From: Diadema setosum
Taxonomy: Eukaryota > Echinodermata > Echinoidea > Diadematoida > Diadematidae
NCBI RefSeq assembly: GCF_964275005.1
Contig: NC_092685.1
Coordinates: 32,416,866-32,480,865, forward strand
Direction: 5' to 3'
DNA length: 64,000 nucleotides
This document shows, piece after piece, positions 13,978-25,081 of this stretch. The notes beneath the pieces are model-generated. The model was not told where the DNA came from and did no database searches. It saw only the letters and a program-made list of their open reading frames with translations. A program made the translations under genes and the position numbers. The stretch's first letter is position 1. Each line of letters opens with the position of its first letter.

Positions 13978-14027
13978 CACAGACACACACACACACAAAC
14001 ACACACATACACACACACACACACACT
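13978..14027. repeat. (CA)n microsatellite
   Basis: Imperfect CA run followed by poly-T. Confidence 0.85.
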
Positions 14028-14301
14028 TTTTTTTATAATATTCTTTTATTTGAGTTTCATTCAATGTGAAATCCATATTAACAATAAAATCAATACGTCC
14101 GCCAAAAAAAAAAAAAAAGAAAGCAGCTGTATTCTTCTTTCTTGTGCTGCTAAATCATTTTTCAAACATACAGTACGATATATTTGATTCTTTTTACCAA
14201 ATCATACCCTGTTTTTATAAGAGAAATGACATAAAAATCTGCATAATTCTCAGTAAAAGCTATTTTGATCAGCCTAATCAAGCCAATCCGAATGTGCCCT
14301 A

Positions 14302-14303
<2 letters not shown>

Positions 14304-14372
<69 letters not shown>
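14304..14372. repeat. (CA)n microsatellite
   Basis: Pure CA run of about 34 units. Confidence 0.95.
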
Positions 14373-14375
<3 letters not shown>

Positions 14376-14609
14376 CCAGCACGCAACATCTCTGTGTGAA
14401 CAGACACGAACAATACGATGCGGCGCTTTTGCAGCCCTGACATAAGCCTTATTATGAACATTCATGAGAATAATGATCTCTCGCTTGGTTACAAAAAAAA
14501 AAAAAAGCGCGAGCGCAAAAGAAGGGGGATATTTACTCAAAATATGTTCTCGGACTAAAGGTAGCCCTTGAGATCCGCTTCTCAACTGACAAGTAAACAA
14601 TAATTAAAT

Positions 14610-14661
14610 AATGATAATAATGACAATGATGATGATGATGATAATGATAATAATAATAATG

Positions 14662-14753
<92 letters not shown>

Positions 14754-14763
14754 AATAATCATA

Positions 14764-14795
<32 letters not shown>

Positions 14796-14827
14796 GATAA
14801 TACTACTACTACTACTACTACTACTAC

Positions 14828-14858
<31 letters not shown>
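14610..14858. repeat. (ATA/ATG)n trinucleotide tract with (CTA)n segment
   Basis: About 250 bp of ATA and ATG triplets with a short CTA block. It reads as Met/Ile in one frame and is plainly not coding. Confidence 0.95.
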
Positions 14859-14860
<2 letters not shown>

Positions 14861-15371
14861 CTACTTAATATCAAAATCATTGGTAGAACACACTGTGTTT
14901 GCCTGCTCCTTTTCCGACGCCTTGATTTCATGACACAATCAGTTGTAGGTAGAAGAAAATGATCGGATCGTCGGTCAAGAGCAATGTTTCCTTGCAGAAA
15001 AATAAAAACCAAACAAACATATACAGCGTATAGTTGCCGGGCGTAGGCCCAGTTGTCGCCGAACAACAATGTTGCATTGTATCTTCGCAGCAATTGCCGG
15101 AGGAGCAATTTGATTGTCGGCAGAGCACTTGTTGTTGGAGCAAAGAGAATGTCGGCGGATTAAAAATGTTACGGAGCATAATTGTTGCAATTTTCGGAGA
15201 TAAACTGTTGGCGGAGGATTTGTCGGGTACGCGTCACGAGTTCGACACCCACGAGTCAAGTAGCCCAAGAGTAATAAAGCTAATGAGTTCGACACCACCA
15301 GGCAAAGACCCATGAGTCCGGCACTACATAGGCAAACAAGGCCCATGAGCGTATCAGGGCAATTACCCCTC

Positions 15372-15453
15372 GGCAATTACCCCCGGCTAAATACTGCTTA
15401 GTGTTAGGGTTAGGGTTAGGTTTAGGCTCAGGGGAAGGGTGCGGGGTAATTGC
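15372..15453. repeat. Short hairpin with telomere-like TTAGGG units
   Basis: GGCAATTACCCCC on the left pairs imperfectly with GCGGGGTAATTGC on the right. Between them lie two to three TTAGGG units. It is likely part of a small MITE, not a true interstitial telomere. Confidence 0.45.
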
Positions 15454-15485
15454 TCAGGAGGTGATTGACATGGCCGGCGGAACCG

Positions 15486-15506
15486 GGGGGGGGGGGGCTC
15501 GCCCCC

Positions 15507-15541
<35 letters not shown>
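15486..15541. repeat. Poly-G and long poly-T tract
   Basis: A G run, CTCGCCCCCAC, then more than 30 T. This is typical repeat debris, and assembly length is uncertain. Confidence 0.8.
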
Positions 15542-15544
<3 letters not shown>

Positions 15545-15699
15545 CGGAAGTGACACCAGAAGTTGCGCTGAAGGCCTAGTGTGTGTGTATGTGTGTGTGT
15601 GTGTTTTGCTTGTTAGGTCATGAAACCCGGAAGTGGGCCCCCACTTGCAACAGTCCCTCAATGATCTTCCGAAATTATCTTTCAGTGACCTTCTCCAAA

Positions 15700-15930
15700 A
15701 AATGACTCAAAGCTCGAGAGACTGTCGATATTTCATCTGACTTTGGCTTTTTTTTTCTAGATCGCTGAAAGACCATTTTCATAAAAGACTACTGAAAGAC
15801 TATATTTTTTTTATTATTTTTGGATACCATGGAGACAATGAAGTTCCCTGAAAGATCACTTTTATTTTTTATTGTGAAAGACCTTTGAGATCATTGAAAG
15901 GTCACTGAAAGATCATTAATCTTATCTTCA
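15700..15930. repeat. Degenerate 'TGAAAGAYCACT' repeats
   Basis: Words such as CTGAAAGACCA, CTGAAAGATCACT and CTGAAAGATCATT recur at irregular spacing. It probably is an eroded satellite-like stretch. Confidence 0.4.
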
Positions 15931-16521
15931 GTTGTCTTTCACAGGAACGTTGGTGATTACTTCACACGCACACATGTTTTTTTTTTCTCTCTCTCTCTCT
16001 CTCTTGCAAAACAAACAAACAAACTAAACTAAACCTGAAATCCCAAAGAATTTACAAATCCACAAGTACCATACAGATTTTCCAGGGGCTCGACCATCCT
16101 AGATTCATCATTTTTTTCTCGTATCAAACCTCTCTCTACAGTCTGCATGCGGGAGTCTCTCACCGAACTGGAGAGGCAATTTACACTCAGTTATCGGAAG
16201 AGGGCGACAGACTAGACTGAGTTTCTGCAGCATGCAACGCGTACCCCTGCAGCAAGAACCGGTGGGCCCTTCGATCCACCACACCGATAGTTCGGTGGGC
16301 TGTACATACAGTATCGTACTGATCGTATGCATACAAGTGCAACAGTACGCTATGCGCGATGATAAAAACGCCGTATGCGTAGGGTTCTCTATGCGGTAGT
16401 GGTCGGTGTGGTACGCACTATGCGTGCGACCGACTAGTCCCGAGCTAATGTGAAGTGGAAGACCACCCTGCCTACCCTGTCTACCGTGTGGAACAGATTG
16501 TGACCATTTTCGGCCCGCAAA

Positions 16522-19500
16522 ATGCCACTTTATGAAGGACTCAGTGCCGGTGTAGAGAAAACTGCAGCTATATTTGATATAGGTGCTGCATACACCAAGT
16601 GAGTTTGTACTTATTGTCAGCATTATTGTGTGCGTGATCGTGATCTGAGCTGTGCCTGTGCTGTAAGTGTGAGTGTTGGTGTGAGAGGAATCCATGGAGC
16701 AGGAAGGGGGCAGCTCGCTCGGCAGGCCCCTTCAGCACAATGGTTCCCACTTCGCAGTGCACTGCATGTTAATTACCAGGGGGTATTGCTTTGAAAAATG
16801 ATGATACCATACCATTAATAGTAGTGTAGGATTCCTTGCTGCTTGGCGTGCAAGGCCTTGTGGTGCACTGTGAACCTGAAAAGAAAGGCTGGGGGGTGTT
16901 TCAGAAAGCCGTTCAAAGACACAATAAAGTTAAGAAGGACTTGAGACCGAGGTCTACCGACTGGTGATCAGTTCTTATGTGCTATACTGTACGTAAAGAA
17001 TCGCAGTAATTCAGCACAAGAACTGATCACCAGTCGGTCTTAAGTCCTTCTTAACTTTAAGAACGGCTTTGTGAAACACCCCCCTGGCTCCTCAAGACAA
17101 GCTGAGTGAATCCCCTCTCGTGTTTATGAGCCAGACTTGTCGGTCAACAATATACAAAGTATTACTTAACATTTGTTACACGTTGTAGTATGGTTGGACC
17201 TACTACTCATCGACCGCCTAATATTTATTTGCTTGATAAGAATATTTAACACTGAAATTCATGTAAAAACTTGACCTATGTGATTGAAAAAATCCAGCAC
17301 TATCAAATGCCATTGTTCCCTTTTCAATTCGAAGTTTCAGTGCAAAAATATCGCCGTCGAACTTGCGTGGCCTCATTTCAGCTCCCCGCGATGCCGTTCC
17401 TTATTGAGATCGACCGCTGTTTTTGCATTGTCAATGCACGCAAACCGAGTTGTATTGAACACCGTGTTGTACGAAGCTTTTTAGAAACTTCCATAGACAT
17501 TGCATTACGATTCGGTTAAACTATTCATTCAAAATTTTCTCCTTGATTAAAACCATTAATGAACAGTGAACTTTAGCGTTTTCCCTCACATCCTCATCAA
17601 CAGTCAAAGCCAGTCCATTTTTATGTGCTCTGCGCGCAGTGAAGTGCGTACTAAGTATTCTGTGCGCCAATACTACGCGGTCGGTTTCTTTCAATAAGGG
17701 CGGTCGATATGTAGTTGGGTTACCATACAGCTACAGTACTTAAACCAAAGAAACGCACAGAAGTTTTCGGACGTACACTTTACTAAATTAATGTAAACCA
17801 TGCCAAACAGTTGTTTTTTGTTTTGTTTTTTTAATGAATGTTTCACTGATTTTATTCACAAGCACCATTGTTTTGTTAGTAAATGTTACCTACCCGGTCA
17901 TTTAATAGTGAGGGCATCATGTGACTAGAGGCAGAGCCAAAGGTTTCTAACCAAATTTGCATGGACCTTCCTTTGGACCCGTGACTCTGTGAGTCGAGTG
18001 CTACATGTTTTGCATTATCAAAGACGATGCTCAAGTGAAAGGCTACAGATGTGTTTGTTAAAGGGGAAGTCCACCCTCACAATTTAATATTGTATGAATA
18101 GATGCAGGAAAAAATTAGGGAACATAGGGTGCGTTTATAAGATTTTTCTTCTGGCCAGAAACAGTGTTTTGAAACACTGTTTATGGCCAAACAGTGATTC
18201 TAGCTCGAAAAAAATTCTTATGAACGCTCGCCGTGATTTGAAACAGTGTTTTAAAACACTGTTTGTAAACGCACAAAATAGTGCGTTTACAAACAGTGTT
18301 TCTGTAGAATCAGTGTTTCAAAAATCTTATAAACGCAACCGCGATCGCAAACACTGTTTATGTGACGTCACAATGCCTTGCGCGCACTCTGTTTGACCTT
18401 TTGCCGAGGAAAAACTGCGCAGAGTGAGTTGCGCAATGGCACAGTCTGAGCGAGTGCCCCAACACGCTCGGAGAAAAAATCTTATAAACGCTCTCCTGAC
18501 GAAAGTGTGATTTGAAACAGTGTTTCAAAACAGTGTTTCAAAACAGTGATTCTAGGCCCGCAAAATCTTATAAACGCACCCATAGAATGTTAAATCATTA
18601 TTCTTTTGTAATCAAACACAAATTGGCAATTCCATGCTGCAGCTGTCAGTGAAGGGACAGGTTGTTGATAAATTGATTGCTAGTGTCATTTGATTTAATC
18701 GCAGTTGTATTCCTTACCTCTAATAATCCTCATCATTTCCCTTTTCATCCACTAGAGTTGGGTTTGCAGGTGAGACCAGTCCAAGGGCAATTGTTCCCAG
18801 CAAAGTCAAACTGTCCAAGACTGGGAAGGTCACACATATATGGGAGTACTCCAACACAGAGGAACTATATGATCTCCTTGTTGAATTTTTGCATGTCTTG
18901 TATTTCAGGTAAGAAATAATTATTATCCTTTGTGTATTGATTCATTCCGCTGAATTGCTTTGTTTACTACATTACAAAAAACAACAAATATATTAAGTTG
19001 TTACAAAGTCAGCCAACAAAACTTGTTTTATACAACACATTGATAATGTGTGAGGTCTTTCATTTGATGGAAATACAGTAAATGCATTTTGCAGAGTTAA
19101 TGCCCTTCTGGGTTCAAATCAGAAACTACCTGTGTCTTCAAATCATATAAAAAGATAAGAATTGTGTAAATGGAATTGAGCTAGAATGATGTAGGCTACC
19201 AAGAAATTGTGACAAAGAGTAACTGACTTTATAGCAGGGATATTATTTGTGGAGGTGGTAATTCTTACAGCAACAATGATAGTGTGCAAGAGAATTTTGT
19301 TGAATCAATTGACTGCAAAATTATCTTTATTTTTTCTCAAGCAAATATACCCCAAGGGCCCAAATTTGATTTGATATTGATATCCAGTTGGTATTTGGAA
19401 ATTGCTCTTTGGTTAAGTTGCTATGACATTTTGTATAAAAGAAAAAAAAGTTTGTATGATTTGCTCTGTTCATAACATAACACGTCACTGATGCTTCCCT

Positions 19501-22500
19501 TTGGATTGATTGCTCTCAACAGATCCTCTTTCAAATTGAGCAAGAAAGAAAATAGTTATGAATCAGTGATGTTAACCACCCACTGCACTTTCCAACACGA
19601 TTCACTGATTTTGCTTGCAGGCATCTTCTTGTGAATCCTCGAGACAGGAGAGTAGTGATCTGTGAATCAGTCTTGTGTCCGACTCAATTTAGATTGACCC
19701 TAGCCAGAGTATTCTTCAAGCGATATGAGGTGAGCAGGCCAGTAAGAGGCAGCACATAAGATGTTATATCAATTAAAAGAATCCCATTTTCTTTGTTCAT
19801 TTTTCCACTAATCAATTAAAAGAAAGTAAAAATCTATTTAGGAGTGCAACTTATGAATACTGTGTAAGTTTCACTCTGTAATAGGATTGTATTTTTTACA
19901 CATCGTGAATGGTGAGATGCTGGTGTGTCCAAGGTGAATGAAAGAATGTTTTTCCTTATCCATGTAGAGTATTTGTACAATGTGTGTCAAAGGCTATGTT
20001 TGCCTTGCTTGTGAATTACACTTGCTAATTTTTTTCATAAGGATGGAACTCAATAACTGACTGACCCATAGAGGCAAACAAAGAATATGTGGACATTATA
20101 GGTGCCAGGGATACAAAGCCACAGAATATGCCACTTTGGTGCAAATTTGATTACTGGAAGATCCGACAGCGATTCATATCAATCAATCTTCAGTGAAAAC
20201 CAGTGTCAGTGTTGTATTTTGCATTTGTGATGTGCATTTCATAGTAAGAGAACTACTCACGTCATCGGGTGCCGAGAGTGTGGACTTTAAATTTAGGTGC
20301 AATAATGTTTACATTTGTTTTTATGCCTCCGCCACGAAGTGGTGCCGGAGGCATTATGTTTTTGGGTTGTCCGTCCGTCCGTCCGTCCGTCCGTCCGTCC
20401 TTCCGTCCGTCCGTCCGTCCGTCCGTCCTTCCGTCCGTCCGTCCGTCCGTCCTTCCGTCCGTCCGTCCGTCCGTCCTTCCGTCCGTCCGTAATGAATTTT
20501 GTGGACAAGGTAACTATCAAAACCTGTTGAGGTATCCTAATGAAACTTGGCATGTATGTGTATTAGGGGGTGAAGTTGTGCCTATCAACTTTTGGGTGCA
20601 CATGCTCAAGGTCAAAGGTCAAAAGGTCAAGGTCAAATACATAAAATTTCACTATTTCCACCATATCTATTGAATGCCTGAAGATATTTTCTTGAAACTT
20701 AGTGTATACATGTATTACCCAATTAAGATTCTCTGGTGAAAGTTTGCGTCATGAGGTCAAAGGTCAAAGGTCAAAAGGTCAGGGTCAAATACATGAAATT
20801 TCACTATTTTCGCCATATCTATTGAATGCCTGAAGATATTTTCTTGAAACTTAGTGTATACATGTATTACCCAATTAAGATTCTCTGGTGAAAGTTTGGG
20901 TCATGAGGTCAAAGGTCAAAAGGTCAAGTAAAAATATCAAAACTTCTTTTTTTTTTCTCCGTGCCTTGGAAAATTGTTCAAGGTATCTTCATGGAACATA
21001 GTATATACATGTACTGACTGGAAGTGATTATCTAGAGAGTGTAGGGTTCATGGGGTCAAAGGTCAGGGGTCAAAGGTCTAGTGCAACACTTCAAAATTTT
21101 ACTATTTCCCTCATATTTATGCAATGCCAGCAGGGTTATTATTTTTTTACACTTGGTGTATGCATGTGTAACCTAATAGAAATTCTCTGGAAAGTTTTTT
21201 TTTTTCTTCTTTTTTTGCCTCAAAGGTCAAAAGGTCAAAGATCAAGTGAAAGTGCTGAACTAACTTTTTCCTCCATATCTCGTAGTGGCTCAAGTTATCT
21301 TGAAACTTAGTACATATTATGCATGTTCTACCTGAAAGTGATTATCTTATGAATTTTAGGGTCAAGGGCCAGATGAAAATGGTAACAATTTACTATTCAA
21401 TTCAGAAATTGCACTTTTTCTCCACACCTGTACCTTGAAAATTACTCAATGCCTAAATGTATGAATGGGTCAAAGTCAAGTTAAAGTCCTTAAATCCCTA
21501 GATACATGCTCTCCTATTCATCCAATTAATTCATCCAAATCCTAGGTCAAGGAAGGTGAACATTCAACACATTTGTGACAAACTTGTCATTTCAATATTT
21601 TGCCAATTTTGTGAAAATGTAATCACACATTGTCCACATGTACTATCTAGACCTATTGGGAAAATCATGCATTATGGCGGAGGCATACCAGTCGCCAAAG
21701 CGACATTTCTAGTTTTTTTTTTTTTTTCCATTTCTGATACTGCAGGTACCATCCATTTTGTTTGCTCCATCACACCTGACCACTCTCTTCACACTTGGAG
21801 TGAATACAGCACTGGTCTTGGATGCCGGCTTCACAGAGACTGTCGTTCTTCCAATATCCTTGAATGCCTCATCCAAAGGCTGCTTGTGGCAGCAAGTCAT
21901 TTACTCTTCTTATCAAATGATGAAAAATTATGCATTAGCATGGTGAATTGAACGCAGTCACCAGTGTCGCACCTTTTATACGTGTTACTATTTGATGCAT
22001 GAGTATTGAGCAGATTGTCATGTTGTGATTTATTTTTAGCTCACCTGAGCCAAAGGCTCAAGTGAGCTATTGCGATCGCCCTTCGTCCGGCGTCCGTCGT
22101 CCGGCGTCCATCGTCCGTCGTGCGTAAACTTTTTACATTTTCATCTTCTTCTTGAAAACCCCAAGACCGATTTTCATCAAACTTGGCAGGTAGCATCCCT
22201 AGGGGGTTAGGAACTCAATTTGTTAAAATGGGCACCATGTCCCACCCAGGGGGCCCCCAGGGGGGCCCAAACCCCCCAAAATTAAGGAATCTGTAAAATT
22301 TTTCTTCTCTAGAACCAGAAGTGATAGAGCTAAGTTAATACTATGAGTTAGTACATTGATGACTGTAGTTTCAAGTTTGTTCATGGCAGAATCAGGGGTG
22401 CCCCCCTGAAGACCCAGGGGAGGGGGTGGGGAGGGGTCCTAATGGGGCTTAAATTATACATTTTCATCTTCTTCTTGAGAACCCCATGATGACTGGAGTT

Positions 22501-25050
22501 TCAAGTTTGTTCATAGCAGAATCAGGGATGCCCCCCTTGGGACCCAGGGGAGGGGGGTGGGGAGGGGGGTGGGGAGGGGTCCTAATGGGGCCTAAATTAT
22601 ACATTTTCATCTTCTTCTTGAGAACCCCATGACCAATTTTCACCAAACTTGGCAGGTAGCATCCCTAGGGGATTAGGATCTCAATTTGTTAAAATGGGCA
22701 CCATGCCCCACCCAGGGGCCCCGGGGGGGGGGGGGGGGGGGGGGGCAAACCCCCCAAAATGAAGGAATCTTTAAAAATCTTCTCTAGAATCAGAAGTTAT
22801 AGAGCTAAGATAATACTATGAGTGAGTACATTAATGACTGTAGTTTCAAGTTTGTTCATAGCAAATCCAGGGGTGCCCCTCTTGGGGGCAGGGGGGGGGG
22901 GGGGGGTTGGGAAGGTCCAAATGGGGGCCTGAATTGTACATTTTCATCTTCTTCCTCAAAAACCTCATGATGGATTTTCATCAAACTTGGCAGGTAGCAT
23001 CCCTAGGGGGTCAGGATCTCAATTTATCAAAATGGGCACCATACCCCAATCCCCCCAAATTAAGGAATCTTAAACAATTTGGGCCCTTATTGTACATTTT
23101 CATCTTCTACTTGAGAATGCCTGGTCAAATTTTAGTAGAGCTGTGAATAATTTAGATTAGTGACTGCGTGAAAGGTGAACTTGCGATACTCAGGTGAGCG
23201 CTAGACCCATGGGTCTCTTGTTCTTTACCCAACTCCCTTGAGGACAGACAACTGCTTCTGTGATTGTCATCCAGAGCTAGTAGCATTTAGGCAAGTAGTG
23301 TGAAGGATTTGATTTATGATATGATGATGATGGGTAAGGAGTGAGCCCTCTTTTTTGCCTCCCCCCCCCCCCCCAAAAAAAAAAAACAAAAAACAAAAGC
23401 AAAAACAAAACAAAACAAAACAGTTGGTGACAGGACTTTTGAATATGTGGTGCAGACTGCCTGGTTGAGCCATATCAGCATTTCATCTGGTTGTCACACG
23501 ATCACAATTCAGGGCACCTTGTACTAAGAAGTGAAAATTTGAAACCACTTTAAGATGTAGTAGAGATATTATTTCTGTTCATCGGGGCCCTATATGATTA
23601 ATCCATGAACAGAAATTATGCCAATATTTTGGATCCTTGACTCCACGGTACATCTATGAAGGCTACCCCATCATCAAAGCAGTGGAATCTCTGCCCCTTG
23701 GAGGGAAAGAAATCCATGAGTAAGTTTGTGTTTCTCGGTGTATGTTACTATAGTGATTTCATGTATTGGTGAGTCTTGATGATGTTTGATAGCGCAATTC
23801 ATGTCAGAATTTATATAGCCAGTACACTGCTTTGTACTTTGTACAGTAGCTGGCAAAAGTTTCTTTTGATAAGCTCTATAATTTGTTTGTTTGTCTTTTT
23901 CATATTAAAGGGTGTGTACAGTTCTGGTCGAGGTGAGGATTTAGCTTTTAACGTTTTGCGAGATATTCAGAAACCACTCTGAGATGTCATAGAGCATGCA
24001 GTTCTAAGGGGTATCAAAAGTTTATTTGATGAAAATCGGTTTTGAAATGGCCGAGATATCCAAAAACAAGGTGAAACAAAGAGATCCAAATAAGTTGTGG
24101 CATGTCGCCTTTTATTATTAGTACTTTTTTGGATATCTCAGCCATTTGAAAACCAATTTTCATCAAATAAACGTTGAATCCTTCTCAAAATTACATGCTC
24201 TTTCATATTTCATAAGAGGCTTTTCATTATCTCACTTAGGAATGTTCAAAACATGAATCCCCACCTCAACCAGTACTGTACAGTCCCTTTAAGCCGCTTT
24301 GTTTATGCCTTAGCTTTGTTCTTATGAAGCTACATTTTTGTTGTGTTCGAACGGATGTATCATAGATTGTAATACATGCTGGCCCAAATGCTTTGATTTT
24401 TTTTTAAAAGACAAGTGTTAGGCAAAGTTCACAATATCACTGCAGTGCTGTTTTCAATGCCAAGGAGACCAACTCAACTTTTTGTCATGCTTAGTTGCAA
24501 GTAGCTACCATGAAATGTCTATTGTGATTGACGATTTGTATTTTTTCTTACCCTTCCCAAGATCTCTTGCCCTCCATCTGAAAGAGACAGGGGTCATCAA
24601 GGGAGATGGTGAGGAGGAGAAACCACTGAGCTCTGTTATGGACAAAATTCCATCAGATATTCTAGAGGATATCAAAGGTGTGTGATACCTCAATGGTTGT
24701 CCAAAGTAAACCAGTAGTTACGGTGAAAATAGCACAGACTAACACTCACTTCAGCCACAGTCTCTGGCACAGTGGCAAACTTTACCTCCTGTGATTATAT
24801 AGTTGTTCTTAGGAGCACTTGCATTCAGGTGATGGAACATGATCCTTGAAAAAAAAAAGATAATTTGACTCGTTACATATTAATTCATACACTATCGTGA
24901 CATCCTATGTTTGGACTCTGTTAAAATATGCCACAAAGCCACAATTCTGTAGCCATTGTTAGATAAATTTGTGTAGCCTGGTCCATCTTGGTTTTTTAGC
25001 TCACCTGAGCCAAGGCTCAAGTGAGCTAAACCCCCCCCCCCCCCCCCCCA

Positions 25051-25081
<31 letters not shown>

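Larger units (their letters stand above)
10506..16521. other. Intergenic region between SYVN1 and ACTR10
   Basis: Apart from the proposed SYVN1 leader exon near 12.1-12.4 kb, I see no gene. The region holds CA, ATA and homopolymer microsatellites, a heptamer array at 13.7 kb, degenerate 'CTCGTGGGCTGTAT' repeats at 12.8 kb with reverse-oriented relatives at 15.2-15.35 kb, and a TTAGGG-containing hairpin at 15.4 kb. A GC-rich stretch over 16.1-16.5 kb probably contains the ACTR10 promoter. Confidence 0.6.

Noticed and set aside
14611-14868. 85-codon Met/Ile open frame
   Set aside because: Pure trinucleotide microsatellite.
15404-15420. TTAGGG units as an interstitial telomere or chromosome fusion mark
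   Set aside because: Only two to three units, inside a small hairpin repeat.
16108-16695. 195-codon minus-strand open frame, one of the longest in the window
   Set aside because: It lies antisense to ACTR10 exon 1 and its leader, has low-complexity His/Thr stretches and resembles no family.
20370-20492. CRISPR-like regular repeats
   Set aside because: Tetranucleotide array in animal DNA, with no unique spacers and no cas genes.
20193-20673. Open frames rich in Pro-Ser-Val-Arg
   Set aside because: They are readings of the GTCC microsatellite.
21854-21951. Reading ACTR10 exon 4 onward to the stop near 21947 as an alternative terminal exon
   Set aside because: The translation departs from the family right at the U12-like donor and the product would lack most of the actin fold.
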